Shown here: positions 12,801 to 27,800 of the stretch, in pieces
Numbering within the stretch: position 1 is the stretch's first letter
Layout of the letters: every line of letters starts with the position of its first letter
Assembly (NCBI RefSeq): GCF_048569485.1
Contig: NC_134364.1
Span: 126,637,081-126,701,080, forward strand
Direction: 5' to 3'
DNA from: Anomaloglossus baeobatrachus
Lineage: Eukaryota > Chordata > Amphibia > Anura > Aromobatidae
Length of the DNA: 64,000 nt
Translations under genes and position numbers: made by a program
Notes under the pieces: model-generated
What the model was told of the DNA's origin: nothing
Seen by the model: only the letters and a program-made list of their open reading frames with translations
The model's database searches: none

Positions 12801-15800
12801 AATGGACGTTTTTGTGCCGGGATCCACCCTCTATTGATTGCCTTCAGCCTTCTTCTTCCAGCGAGCACCGTCCGGATTCTCCTCTAAGAATTTCCCCCTG
12901 TTTTGGTGAGCTGAATTACAGTGTTTTCAGTCCCCCTTATACACGGATCCTGGATGACAGACTAATCCTACGCATGGACCCTGCTTATTTGCCTAATGTG
13001 GCCTGGGCTTTCCACAGGTCTCTGGAGATAGTCCTCCCCTCCTTCTGTTCTACACCTAGGAATCCACAGGAGGAGAGGCTCCATATCTTAGATGTCAGGA
13101 GGTCGTTACTTCATTTCTTTAAGGTCACTAAGCCTTGAAGGAAAAGTCCGGCATTGTTCGTTTGCTTCCAGAGTCCTAGGAAGGGTCTTTCAGCTTCTAA
13201 GGGATCCATAGCTAGGTGGGTTAATGAGGCAATTAGGGAGGCCTATTTAGCCCAGAATAGACCAGTGCCGCAGGGTATTACCACTCATTCTACTAGACTG
13301 TGGCAACCTCCAGGGCCAAGTGAGCGGATGTGCCTCTGGAGCAGATCTGTGAGGCAGCAGCCTAGAGCTCTCCTACTACCTTCTTTAATCACTATAGATT
13401 ACATCTTTCTTCCACTGTGGATTTCACTTTCGGTAGAAGGTTCTACAGGTTGTGGTCCTGCCCTAGTGGTTGTTTGTCTTCAGAATCTCTCTGATGGTGC
13501 TGTCGTGGTGAAGGGAAAAATCTGGATTATTTACCAGTAATATTTTTTTTCCAGAACCCACGACAGCGCCACCGCTTCCCACCTCTGTTCCATATTCAAC
13601 CTTCGGGGATTGCTATCCACAGTTTTGTGGTGTTTTTTTCATGTTGGTGTTGGTTTTCATTAATATACTTTCTGGTATTCCTCTGTGTGCACTGTAACCG
13701 AACTGATGAGGTAGAGAAGTGCCGCCCTATTATTTCAGTAGGTTTCCTGTCCTAAGATGGGTGGACCTCTCTCTGGTGGTGCTGTCGTGGGCTCTGGAAA
13801 AACCATTACCGGTAAGTAATGTAGATTTTTCCACACCTGGTGATACTGGAGGATTGATTAATATAATTGCACCTGTTCTGGCACTTTGTAACAAAGCGGG
13901 CTTCCATGGTCACCACCGATTTTAGCGGTTCTTTGGTTTTCACCCTTATATCGGCACCTGCACTTTGCACAGAATACATTGCTTGTATCTGAGAAATGGC
14001 TACTGACCAGTGGAGCAAGCTTAGAGAAGAAATCGAGCTGGGTTGAAAAAGGTTAAGCCGAACAAAATATAACCCAAAGTGCAATTAGCGATATAGAGTC
14101 GGAGTGAAGGAAGTCAACTAAGTATGGTTTCCCTACACCACCTCTTACTCTGGTCCACATGTCCCCTTCTTGCACACATTTTGTTCTGTACTCACAGTAA
14201 TTCCTCTATCCCGCATTCTTCACTGGACAGAGCCTCCATCAAGTCAGTGAATTGAGGACCGGACACACGGTTATTAGACAGGTCAAGTATCTCCAGGGAC
14301 CGGATATTCCTTATTACAGACGCCAGCTGGGTGCAGGACGCGTCTCGTAGACCATTATCAGCCAAACTGTGAGAATAAGATAATTAAATGTTGTGGCTCA
14401 TCTTTTAGAGAACGAAAGTATGGTCAATCCAAAAGCAAACACACAAGCCATCGCAAGAAGGGTCAATTTGTCCCTCAACATAGTCTAAAGAGCATGAAGC
14501 AGATACAAGCCATGGGACGTTACATGGGGAGAGTTGGACATGTGTCTTGTCTTATCTCCATTATCGTAGCTTTACTGATGAATTGTGTAAATTGGAGTTT
14601 CTGAAACATGGAGGGACCAGGAGTTACTCTACTCTTCACTGTCTACCCCTTCACCGTGGTGTCTCCAAGCTCGGAAGTAGGACATCTCACTGGTCAGGTA
14701 CAGTCTCTGAGACATGGACTCATCACTCCTCTCTCCTCCTATACCAGTCTGTCTTGTACTGTTAATGATTGTTGTACGTATACCCTCTTTCACTTGTAAA
14801 GCGCCATGGAATAAATGGCGCTATAATAATAAATAATAATAATAATAATAATAATAATAATCACTGCTGCATGTGAGGAGCAGAATCCGTCTCACCTCCT
14901 AAACAGACGGATCTTTCATCACTAATTTGGAGAAGAAAAGTTTTTTCATTTTTTTTATGTATATGAAGGTGCAGCTAACGGTATGTAGACCTAACAATGG
15001 AATGAAATAAAATCCAGGTATAAGTTGTCCCCACACTTCTGCATCCTGTACACGTCTCTCACACTCACCACAATTCCTCTATCCCGCAGTCTGCACTGGA
15101 CAGAGCCGCCATCAAGTCACCAAAGTGAGGACCAGACAGACGGTTATTACGCAGGTCAAGGATCTTCAGAGAGTGGTTATTCCTTATGCCATATGTCAAC
15201 TGGATGCAGGACGTGTCTGGTACACCATTATTGCCAACAAAACTGCAAAAATAATATGACGATGTGGGTGAAACGTCTGCAGAGCATTAATATAAAACCC
15301 GTAGATTGGGAACTTGAGTCATCAAAATATCTTAAAGATAGAAAATCAGTGCAGATGTTATTACCTCTCGTCATGAGCAAGATCATCACTTACAGAAAAT
15401 GATTACTTATCAGCTCTACAATAAGATGTTACTTTATAGTCTATGGCAGGGGTCTCAAACATGCTGCCTCTCAAGCTGCTTCATGCATCTCAGAGGCACC
15501 ATAGACCCTTTGATGATTGTGGCCTGGTCCAAGGGGCCGCACACATCAGCGCTTTGTTTCAGTTGAATATGCGTCCCTGGACACATTCAATTCAAAGGTA
15601 TCGCGGCACAGAGACCGGCTGTCTGCACTTCAATACCAATGCCGTCCGCCAGCCAATCAGATGCATGCAACTGGCGTGGCGTGCTGACACGGCTGGGTAT
15701 GATGTTATTGCCATGCACTACCCCGGCTGGGAAGAAAAGAGGGTTGGGCACATTACTACAAGAAGGAGACCAGGATGGATGCATTACTGCAAGATGGGGA

Positions 15801-18800
15801 CTAAGATGAGGGACATAAAAACAAGGGGACCAGGGTGGGCACATTACTACAAGAGGGGGACTAGGATGGGCACATTACTACAAGAGGGGGACTAGGATGG
15901 GCACATTACTACAAGAGGGGGACTAGGATGGGCACATTACTACAAGAGGGGGACTAGGATGGGCACATTACTACAAGAGGGGGACTAGGATGGGCACATT
16001 ACTACAAGAAGGGGACTAGGATGGGCACATTACTACAAGAAGGGGACTAGGATGGGCACATTACTACAAGAAGGGGACTAGGATGGGCACATTACTACAA
16101 GAAGGGGACTAGGATGGGCACATTACTACAAGAGGGGGACTAGGATGGGCACATTACTACAAGAGGGGGACCAGGATGGATGCATTACTGCAAGAAAGGG
16201 ACTAGGATGGGCACATTACTACAAGAGGGGGACTAGGATGGGCACATTACTACAAGAGGGGAACCAGGATGGATGCATTACTGCAAGAAAGGGACTAGGA
16301 TGGGCACATTACTACAAGAGGGGGACTAGGATGGGCACATTACTACAAGAGGGGGACTAGGATGGGCACATTACTACAAGAGGGGGACTAGGATGGGCAC
16401 ATTACTACAAGAGGGGGACTAGGATGGGCACATTACTACAAGAGGGGAACCAGGATGGATGCATTACTGCAAGAAAGGGACTAGGATGGGCACATTACTA
16501 CAAGAGGGGGACTAGGATGGGCACATTACTACAAGAGGGGGACTAGGATGGGCACATTACTACAAGAGGGGGACTAGGATGGGCACATTACTACAAGAGG
16601 GGGACTAGGATGGGCACATTACTACAAGAGGGGGACTAGGATGGGCACATTACTACAAGAAGGGGACTAGGATGGGCACATTACTACAAGAAGGGGACTA
16701 GGATGGGCACATTACTACAAGAGGGGGACTAGGATGGGCACATTACTACAAGAGGGGGACCAGGATGGATGCATTACTGCAAGATAGGGACTAAGATGGG
16801 GGACATAAATAAAAGGAGACCAGAATGGGGATATTACAACAAGAGGGGAACCAGGATGGATGCATTACTGCAAGATAGGGACTAAGATGGGGGACATAAA
16901 TAAAAGGAGACCAGAATGGGGATATTACAACAAGAGGGGAACCAGGATGGATGCATTACTGCAAGATAGGGACTAGGATGGGCACATTACTACAAGAGGA
17001 GGACCAGAATGGTAGACATTACTGCAAGAAAGGGACCAGAATGGGGAGATTACTACAGGATAGGGACCAGGAGGGCTGGCATTACTAAAACAGATTAACC
17101 AGGATCAGGGCATTACTACAAGCGGGGGACCAGGATGGGGGACATTATTACAATAAAGCAACGAGGATGAAGGACAATTCTACAAGATGAGGATCATAAT
17201 GGGGCCATTGCTACAAGATGACCAGTATGGAGCAGATTACTACTAAAATGGGACCAGGATGAGGACATTGCTACAAGAAGGGGACCAGGATGATGACATT
17301 ACTGCAAGAGGGGGACCAGGATAGGGACATTGATACAAGAAGGGGACCAGGATGGTGACATTACTGAAAGAGGGGGACCAGGATAGGGACATTGATACAA
17401 GAAGGGGACCAGGATGGTGACATTACTGAAAGAGGGGGACCAGGATAGGGACATTGATACAAGAAGGGGACCAGGATGGTGACATTACTGAAAGAGGGGG
17501 ACCAGGATAGGGACATTGATACAAGAAGGGGACCAGGATGGTGACATTACTGCAACAGGGGGACCAGGATGAGGCATATTATTACAAGATGTGGACTAGA
17601 GTGGGCACATTATTACAAAATGAGGACCAGGATGGAGGACATTACTCCAAGATGGGGACTAGTTTACTAGGAAGAGGGACATAACTGCAATATAGGGACT
17701 AGGATGGGGAACATTACTACAAAATGAGGACCAGGATGGGGACATTACTACAAAATGAGGACCAGGATAGGGACATTACTACAAGATGAGAACAAGGATA
17801 GGAACATAGAAAGGGGAGCCAGCACGATCTGAGAGTGGCATGCATCACATAAAAGTGCAAATTCACGGATCCATTCCAACTGTAGTACAATACAAAATGA
17901 GATTTCAAGCAAACAATCGACCAATTCCCTGAGCCACCCCTGCCACTTCACGGCAAATCTCAACGGGGGGTCCCATTCTACACTATATATTTCATGTGTC
18001 ATGTGGCCTCCCAGATAAAAAAAAAAAAATTAAAATCAGAACCACATTGAAGCAAACATAGCTGTAACCTATATATAACCGCTTCCATGACTCAAAAAGA
18101 GGCAACTGCGGACAAAAGGTCAGCCCAGGTCCCACAAACTAAGACAATATCATAACTGACCCTCACAGTGCCAGACCAGCAGCCATAAATAAAGGCGGAC
18201 CAGATCCAAGTATGGTGCCCAATTAGCATTGCCTGTGGAAAGGGTGAGGCAGCTGAATGCGAACAGCCACCAACAGGAGGAATATATTGCAAACCAAAGT
18301 CAGGCGTGCATGGCATGGTGGTGGTCAGCCACCAGACCAATGTAGCATAACTACAACCCTGTCCTGGTGTGTGAGGTGTCTGCTCCACATGCTGGGACCT
18401 GGCCTGCCTTTTATCCGCAGTTGCCTCTTTTTGCGACATGGAAGCGGTTATATACAGGTTACAGGTATGTGTGCTCCATTATGGTTCTGCTTTTAATTTA
18501 TTTATCTAGGAGGCCGCATGGCACAATGAAATACATAATATAGAGTAGGACCCACCCTATTGAGATTTGCCGTGAAGTGGCAGGGGTGGCTCAAATAATT
18601 GATCAATTATTTGCTAAAGTTCTCATTTTGTATTATAGTACAGTTGGAATGAATCCGTGAATTTGCACTTTTTATATGGTGCATGCCACTCTCAGATCGC
18701 GCCGGCTCCTCTTTCTTTTTTTTAGGTTAGGAACATAACTACAAGATGTTGGGCAGAATTACCATATGGTGCAAACTGTAAGACAATGTTACTGTATGGG

Positions 18801-21800
18801 GCCAATTGGGGAGGGAGGAAGGGAATTGTAAAAATGTAAAAAAAAATCAAAATAAAGCATGAAAAAAATCTATTGACACTAAAATGCTGTTTTATGTATA
18901 AACTAAACAAAAAAATGTGTTTGTTATCGCCACATCTGTAATAGTCCAGGCTATAAAACAGAACCTTAAACCATAATATTAATGCAATTTAAACAAATAA
19001 AATAAGAAAAACACCACAAATGAAAGAAAAAGTGATCAAAAGGTGTATAGAAAAAAAATATATGGTATCACTAAAAATGTCACTTCATCCTGTAAAAAAA
19101 GTACCCCCCCCCCAAAAAAAAAATAAATTCTTCTATGTGTGGTCCATATAAACTGCCAATTTTGAGACCCCTGGTATACAGCCTATATCAAAGAGGACAT
19201 TGGTGCTTCAAAACGGTAAATCTGCAGGCAGAAGTCACAGCTGCTTCTAAAGGGTTAGGTCAACTTCAAATAGAGGTTCGGTTAAAAGCACGTAAGAGGA
19301 GCAAGTATTTTAATTTACACTTTTACACTCCTTTTCTGTAGCTTCTACCGACTTTTACTATTTTTCCTGTAAGATCGAGCTCTACAAAATAAAGTTACTA
19401 TTTGTTCTAAGTTAACACATGAACCAGCTGTCACAAATCGAGCCGGGGGGAGTCACGCAAGAGCCCTCCGCTCGGTTGTGGACCTGTCGCTCCCGGACGA
19501 CACTGCACCACGTGTCCTCACCCTGACGTCTGTAATATGTTGGACCCACGCGATACGGCCTCGTCACTTCCACCAACACGCGACGTGTTCCGTGCCCTCA
19601 AGGGGTACGTAAGGTCCACTTGATGCAATGTAACACTGACACCTGTGGGCACAGGAAAGCACGGGGAGGGGGAACAGAGCAGGCCGCATAACCTCCGACA
19701 CAGCACCCAGCTCTCCCACGACCCCGACAGGCCGATAGATCCTTTTCACTAGTCCCAGTGAAACAGGACTCTCTCAGCCAGTTCAGTATGGTAGACTGCC
19801 ACCAGTTCATCATTAGATATAGGCCTGGTCCGTTAGCAGGACTATGTCGGACCAGAAACCATCCCAGCTGATTCACATGTCATACTATTTATAGGAAATA
19901 TGTGTGACGTACGTCTTACTGTCATGAAGCCGGAAATATACCTGGCCTATATGTGGGAGCAAAGCGCTCCCCAATATTGTACCTCTTACATAGGCACCTC
20001 GAGGTCTGGACCTTTCTTTGAAGCTTGGTTGTAAAATCTGAAATTGCCCACCTATATCCTGAGCTGAATACTCAGCTCAGCATGGGGACATGCTGGCTTC
20101 CTTGGTCTTAATTGGATTTTGTCACCTTGGCCATTTGGTGAGTAGATCTGGGGAATTATTTGCTGCACGTAAGGGTGTGTGTAAATGAATAGTGACAGCT
20201 GACTGACCTTTGACTGTCATATCCCTTATAATATTTATCAGAATAATTCTCACACCAACCATAAACATGAAGAGCAGAGACTTCAAACCTTTTTTTTAGA
20301 TACTTGAATAACTATGTGAATCACACCAAAGATACAAAGAAGTCATACGTGCTTTATTCAGATGGATAAAATAAACTATCACTATCTGCTATGAGTTGGC
20401 TGGTGGAGTTAGTAGTTTGTCACAGACATAACAATGGTGCAGAGCCGAACATATAATAAAGTCCATGTATAACTTGTCCCCACATATCTCCGTCCTGTAC
20501 ATGGATCTTATACTTGCACATCGCCATTATGTACACGTCTCGTACACTCACCGTAACTCCTTTATCGTGCAAGATGGACTTGACAGCGCCTCCACAAAGT
20601 CACTGAAGTGAGGACCAGGCAGACTGTTATGAGACAGGACAAGTTTCTCCAGGGACCGGTTGTTCCTTATTACAGATGCCAAATGGAAGCAGAAAATCTC
20701 AGGTAGGTTATTTTCAGATAAACTGTGAGAATAAACAGATGAAATATAGGTGACCCAGCCATAGAGCGTTAGTGTAAAATCAGTAGATTGTGAATGTGGA
20801 GAGAAAATATCCCCGACTGTTAATAAAAATCCATGAATGTCATCACTAGAAGCCACCTCTTATACGTGGTGGATGTTAGGACTAGAAGCCACCTCTTATA
20901 CGTGGTGGATGTTAGGACTGTCGGTAACTGTATGATGTGTCCACCAACACCAGAAATCTAGAATCCCTGACTAGTGTCCTCACTTTATGGCATGTCATAA
21001 ATCAGTGATTATTGCTACCAGGGCTGTGGAGTCGGAGTTGGTGTCCATTTTGGTGGAGTCAGAGTTGGAGTCGGTATAAGATGCCTGCTATAGTTGGTCT
21101 ATACTGGTCTGGTGAGATGTTGTAATCCAGACTTCCTGGCAGGGTTGTGGGGTCGGTGTCCATTTTGGTGTAGTCGGTATAAAATGGACCGACTCCTAAA
21201 ATATGTAATAAATTGGGTACAGTAGTTCAATGTCCTATGTGCTAAATATTTTTTTCATGAGAATTTGGAAAAGTTCTGAAATATCCTATAAATGTTAGTT
21301 CTATTCCTGATCAAAGAATCTTGGCTTTTAGTTGAGATGAATCTGTGCTGCACTTTATGTACAGAAGTAGTGAAGCTCCTCTACAGCTAAGGGTAAAAAC
21401 ACACTGGGAAGGAAGGAACGCCTGCACTCCTCTCAGAACTGCTAGAACAGGCTCTTGCTATTGTAATTGACAATGCTTCACACATGGTATGTACAATACA
21501 TAAATAATTGAGCAATGCACATCTCGTATTTAATGCATATGCCACTCCATAAAGGACTTTCAAAAAGAATTGGAAACGAGTTTTAAGGCTGAATAAAAGT
21601 AACAATTTTATTGAATATGAAAAATTTAAAAAGTTTTTTTTCGTTTATATAATTACAACATCAAGGTGCAAAAAGATGGGTGAAAACCCACATGCTGGTG
21701 AGAAAGCCCAGGCAGAAACACCCAAGGAATGGGAAGTCGATAAAAGGATATAGTCCTATAATAGCTGACAAGTAAAGCCCTCAAGGCATATTTAGAAGGG

Positions 21801-24800
21801 TAATAGGTAAAGTGAGTTACCACTGACTAGTGTCAGACTATTACTATGCAGAAGGCAGCAGAATGACTATTACTATGCAGAAGGCAACAGAGTGAGTCAG
21901 CATAAAGTTGTAAATAATAAAGTCCTAAGACTTACACATGGCTAGGGTGGTTGTCTAGACGTCTCACAGCAGCATAAAGACCATCCAACGCGCGTTTCGC
22001 GGATTATCGGATGTTATAAGCTTCTTCAGGGAAGGTACCTTCCCTGAAGAAGCTTATAACATCCGATAATCCGCGAAAAAACGGAAAAAAACTTTTTAAC
22101 TTTTTCATATTCAATAAAATTGTTACTTTTATTCAGCCTTAAAACTCTTGTTTCCAATTATTTTTGATGGTATGTACAATGAAGCTTATGAATGAGAATA
22201 AGGAAGGTGAAAAGCAGCTAGAACTTTGGCTTCACAATGTTTATGATGGAGCCACAGTCCTGTTCCTGTAACTGAGGAACAAGCAGATATTACAACAGAA
22301 GAACAGCAAAATCATCCTTTAGAAAGAGATCATCTTGTTGAAGCAGCTTCACATCTCTCCTATTTATCAAATGCGCTGTGTTGTGCACATGTTGCAGCCG
22401 GCAATAAGAGATCATCTGCAAAACGGACATGCTGGAACTCTGGCAAAGTGAGGAAATTGGTTATTGCTGCCAGAACCCCTAAAATGGATTCCATCTTGAA
22501 GAGACGTGCTGGAAAAGGGGCAATTGTCGATCAAGCCACTCAGTGGGACAGCACTTATTTTTTGATTGAGTGATTGCTTGAGCTGAAACCCTTTCTTCTA
22601 GACATGGCCAACCCTCAGTTAACACTAAATGAAGGTCAATGGAAACAGGTGGATGAATTGAAGGAATTACTTCATCACCCATTGACAGTGACTAAATAAT
22701 TACAAGCTGAGGATTTAACGCCTGACATTTTCATGAATGAGTGAAAGAACTTGCTGTTTTGCCTGTCCCAAATAGGAGGTTTAATTGCAGATGGCATTGA
22801 TGCTTCAATGAAAAGGAGAGAGAAAATGCTATTAGAAAATAAAATACTTTTGGCAGCGGTTTATGTGGACTCAAGTTATCATATATTGCTGGATCAGCAA
22901 CAGCTTACTAAAGGAAAAGAAGCTCTGACAGAGGTAGCAGTTAGGATGAAAGGCTACAGCACTGCCAAGAGTAAGAGGACTTGGATCCTGCCAGTGCTAC
23001 TGCTGCCATATCTTCAGCCTCATAAGATGATGAGTTTAATTTTGAAAAGTATTTGGATGAAATAGAGCAGCAAAGCGTTGTCGCAGGAAAGAAAGATTTC
23101 AAAACTGTAGCAAACAGGTTGACCATATATTAGCAAATTTTTCACTTGCTCCCAAAGTAGAAGAGTTCAATAGTTCATCAAAACTGTGCATGAAGCAATT
23201 GCTTTATACTGGAGACTGTTAGAGATATTGGCCATGTGGTCACAAACCCAAGTTATTATAGAGACGTTGTTCTCTAACCTTAATTTAATGAGGTCAGATT
23301 TGAGGTCATATATGAAGGAGGATCTGATGGAGGCCATACTATGTCTCAGATCAAATTCACAGACTGCACAAATGTTATTCTGTACATTTTTGTTGAAAAC
23401 TGTTTTTTTTCCCACTTACTGCATAGTGTATTGTATATTTACTTTTTATATTTTTTTTTTCTGTTTTCAGCTTGTATTCAAATAAATATATTTTATGTTC
23501 TATCTAAATAGCTCGATTCTGGCATCATAATAATGATTAAAAGACGGATGTTACCATTTTACTACGGTAAATTCATCACAAACATGAGTCCTGTATGAGG
23601 GAGTCGTGGAGTCAGAGAAATTGAGGAGTCGGAGGTTTGGCTTACTGACTCCACAGCCCTGGTTGTATTCCAATAAATATATTTTATATTCTATCTAAAT
23701 AGCTTTATTATTGCATCATAATAATTATTAAAAGCCGGATGTTACCATTTTAGCACAGTAAATTTATCACTTAAACAGGAGCCATGTATGAGGGAAGTTG
23801 GAGTTAGGGAAATTGAGGAGTCGGAGGTTTGGCTTACTGGTGGCTGTTGTATGTTACTGCTGTGACCCTTGTGGTCTTGTATCTGTTTGTACTGTTTATT
23901 CCTGTATGTTTGCATTGTGTCTGAGTTTTGTGTTTTCCCTGTGTTAGCATTTCACCCGTCTTACTTCTCTGTAGGGGTGAACAAATTAGTTCTGGTCAGG
24001 AAAACACTAAGGCACAGGACTCCAGCATCTCCACCGTCAGGGGTAATCCAGAGGTTAGGGATAGCCTTGGGTCCCCTAGTGTGAGGGACCGTATAGGAGC
24101 CACTTTCCCTCGCTAACCTACCGTCATCACATCGTGACAGACTCTTTCTTGGAGTCGGGAACATTTCCTTTTTTATTGTATCGCCGATGTCCCAGCAGAG
24201 ATTGCAACTATTATGAAAAAGCTCATGTTTTCGACATGGAACATAGTTGGAGCAATAGAGTTGGGTCTGGGTGGATAAAAGCCTCTCACTACCGACATCT
24301 CAGTAATAAAGTTACAGAGGACGTGGCGGTGTATTGGAGAACAAGGAACACACAAGTGGTAAAAAGTTATCTTTTCTCCTGTACGGAGACATTATATTAC
24401 GGTATATGGTCACAGAATGGTCATATTAATGTGCGCGGAGAACGTTTACTGGCCTGATTACAAAACACAGTAAATATCTGTTCATTGGCTTGCATATGAC
24501 CAGTCGTCATGGCCTGGATCTATCAGTCTAAAGGGGCCATGACAGACATGATTTATAATACAAGAAGTTTATCAGATGAATGAAATATAATCCGTATTTT
24601 ACCTAATATTCTGCAGGTTTTCCAACGCTGGTGCCAGTGTCTCCATTCCTTCAGTGTATAAGGAGCATCCATATAGATTGAGTTCTTCTAGTTTTCTGCA
24701 GGTTTGCAGAATAAATGCCAACACCATATAGTCCAGAGATGAGATCTGAACACAACAAAGGTCCAGTCTTCTGTGTGATTTTAATGACTCTTGTACCAGA

Positions 24801-27800
24801 GCCATATTCCGGGTTTCAAATAAATAGAAGAATGTATTGAGAAGACGTCGTCTGTCCTTAATTTCGTTCGGCCTCTGTTCTTCTGAAAATAAGTCCTTCA
24901 CCCAAGTGATGACTTCTCTGGAGGCCTGAGCTGCTCGTGTGTCCAGATATCCAGTTAGGGCTGACCTGGTGGAGTTATCTGATAGACCACACAGGAACCG
25001 GAGGAATATTTCACCACGGCCATCAGAATGAGTTTTGGCTTCTTGTAGTGATTTCTGTAACTTCTCAGGAGAATAATCCACATAATGAACCAAGGCGGAG
25101 AAGAATTCCTGCACAGTGAGATGTAAGAAGGAATAGGACACAGGTTCCTCCGATTCCATCAGAAAACTTGATAAAAGCTTTGATGTCTTGTCCACATGGA
25201 AAGATTCCAGATCTCGGTCATCAAATATAACCCTGTGATTCATGACCCCATGTTCTGCCATCCACCCGATGGAGCGCAGGAGCTCCTGGGCGCCACTTTT
25301 GTGCAGGCTGTGATTGGACAGGATGTTGGCGATAAATATGGCAAAGAGTTGAGTCACAGTTTTTGGTAATAATGACACCGGCTGATCATTACTTGCGGCC
25401 TGGAAGCTCCTGGATAACACTGTACAGATGATCCAGCAGTAGGACGGGAGGTAACAGAACGTGTACAACGTCTCATTCTGCTTCACGTAAGTAAAAGCCT
25501 TTTCTGCCAGTTCAGGGGTAGAGAAGAAAGTCTCAAAGTAAATCTGTCGTTCCTCTGGAAAAAATCCAACGATTTCTACTACTCTCTGGAAAATCTTACA
25601 ACTTATTGATGCCAGTCTGGTTGGGCGACTGGTCATCAGAACGGAACAACCATTCAGAAGAGACTTTCTCACCAAACTGACCACAATCTGACCACAAGGT
25701 TCGGCCTGCTTAGGATGTGAGCACAATTGATCGGTTGTGAAATCCACTGTATGAAGACTTTCATCTAATCCATCAAATATAAAGAGAAGTTTCTCTGGAT
25801 CTTCTAAGATGTTCCCGAGCTTCTCCTCCAGATGTGGGTACTGGTGAAGGATCAGGGTCTCCAGACTAACATTATCCAGTCTGTTCAATTCCCGAAATTT
25901 GAAGAAAAACACAAAGGAGAATCTTTGATAGAGATCGCCCCTCGTCCAGTCATAGACAAACTTCTGCATCAGGGTGGTCTTCCCTACACCGGGCACTCCG
26001 CTCACCATTACCATACGTGGCACCAGTCTGGATCGGTGACACCAACGGAATAACTTGTTGGGGGAAATGTGCTGTAGTTGATTTTGTTTTCTGTTGAAAT
26101 ATTCCACGTGTTTTTCACCGGTCTCTATGAGCTCATTCTCAGAGCGTTCCATGAAGTGATCGGTGGAGACAATGATTATGTTCACGTAACGTGTGTAGAA
26201 TGGAAAACTTTCCTCTCCCTGGTTACATGTCGGAGGTTGGGATTCAACAAGATTCTTAGTTTTACTATGTAAATATGTCTTGTGATTGTTCCGGACATCT
26301 AGAGAAAAACGGAAAATAAAGATCAGAATAAGAAGCTGTAACAAAACCAAATATTTAGCTGAAAAATTGGGGACATGTTTTATTTTTGTGCGTGTGTTGC
26401 ATATTATAACATACTCATGTGGCATAATAATGTCACACGAATTCCAGCAGATCCGGCACCAACATCGCGAGAATGACGGTGAGCGGTAAGGTGAGTGTTA
26501 ATTTGTATATGGTAACTCGGTATTTTTTTTTATCTGGCAGGGGCCTTCTATTTTGTTACAGGATTTTTTTTCTATAATTAATAACAATGATCGTAATATC
26601 CATTTGACTTATTTATTTTACCATGACGAGATTGACTTTCTGGATGTGGTCCTGAAGCGTGATGCTTCGGGATTTATACAAACGGATCTTTTCTGTAAAC
26701 CAACGGCTCCCAATGCATTTCTTCATGCCTCATCCTTCCATCCTGACTATATGATCAGAGCAGTCCCTGTACAGCAATTTCTAAGAATTCGTAGGGTTTG
26801 CTCAACAAATGAGGATTTTGAGATTCAAGCTAGAAAATTGATGGAGATGTTTAAGGACCGTGGATACAGCAACCGGTCAATTAAGCACGCATACCATCGT
26901 GCGAAATATGCTACACGAGACCAGTTGCTGTACCCTAAGAGGAAGCCACAATGTGACGAGACGGTTAGATTCATCACACAGTATCATTCGCAGTTTTCTG
27001 CCAAGAGAGATTGTATATCCAAATCGTGGCCTATCCTCAGGGCAGACCCTACTCTTTGTAAAATCCTTCCTGCAAGGCCTTTGTTTGGCATTAGGAGATC
27101 TAAAAATTTATACGATCATCTTGTACGCTCTCAGTATAGGCCCCCTTCAAGCCATACTATGTTTGGCCAAAAATTACCATCGATTCGGGGTGGGTGTGTC
27201 CCCTGCGGTAGGTGTGTTGCCTGTCCCAACATATTGCGCTCTGATTCCTTTTGTGATTCCACCAATCAAAAAATATTTTCTATTAAGCAACGGATTACGT
27301 GCACTAGTTGTGCAGTGATATATCATGCTACTTGTCGTTGCGGCAAAATTTATATCGGGTTGACTACCAGACAACTTAAAATACGGGTCAGGGAGCATGT
27401 GTTGGGAATTTTGGCGGCCGCCACCGTTGAGGACGCATCCACTCTTAAGACCTTACCAAGACACCTCAAATTACACCATAGCTCGGATGCAAGGGGCCTT
27501 AAAGTTAAAGGCATTGACATGCTTAATGTCGATGCCAGGGGTGGAGCCATTAGTGTGCGTTTGGCTCAACTTGAGGCCAGATGGATATGGACGTTGAATA
27601 CGACACATCCATCTGGCCTCAATGAAAATAATAGCTTTTCCTCTTTTTTATGATGTTTTTAGTTTTGAGAGTACTGATTTTAATTTTTCTTTCACCTTTT
27701 TCTCTTTTAGATTCTATCATATTCTTTTTTTCTTCTGCATGTGACTTTTCTATGGCACAGTGCCTTGTCAACTGCAAGCGCCACAGTGAAAATTTCGATA

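Larger units (their letters stand above)
9950..13830 (+). mobile_element. DIRS retrotransposon fossil (tyrosine recombinase type), broken
   Basis: Lies in NLR intron 7. Inverted terminal repeats match across the ends: left from about 9,950 (carrying two MITEs at 10,002-10,929) to about 11,010, right about 13,690-13,830. They share the sequences CCACCAGAGAGAGGTCCACC and AGGGCGG...CATCAGTTCGG in opposite orientation. An internal complementary region is visible near 13,540-13,580. Between 12,255 and about 13,450 are remnants of the tyrosine recombinase (STLRVQIAALGALYNCNLAG and FQSPRKGLSASKGSIARW stretches). No reverse transcriptase could be recognised, so the interior is largely lost. The element is degraded with many breaks and looks old. 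Confidence 0.8.
15447..19173. mobile_element. hAT-like element without transposase, holding a minisatellite
   Basis: Ends are CAGGGGTCTCAAAC on the left and, on the other strand, CAGGGGTCTCAAAA on the right, typical hAT termini. The 8-bp flanks GTCTATGG and GTATACAG match at five of eight positions, so any target duplication is decayed. The interior is a 31-bp minisatellite (15,835-17,800), a foldback insertion (17,809-18,727) and an AT-rich stretch. No transposase remnant was seen. It lies in NLR intron 5. Confidence 0.65.

Noticed and set aside
19430-19900. Possible LTR or GC-rich promoter in intron 5
   Set aside because: No TG...CA ends with a target duplication and no transcription signal could be matched.
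23869-24457. Short plus-strand frames between the hAT end and the NACHT exon
   Set aside because: No domain or splice support; probably old repeat sequence.
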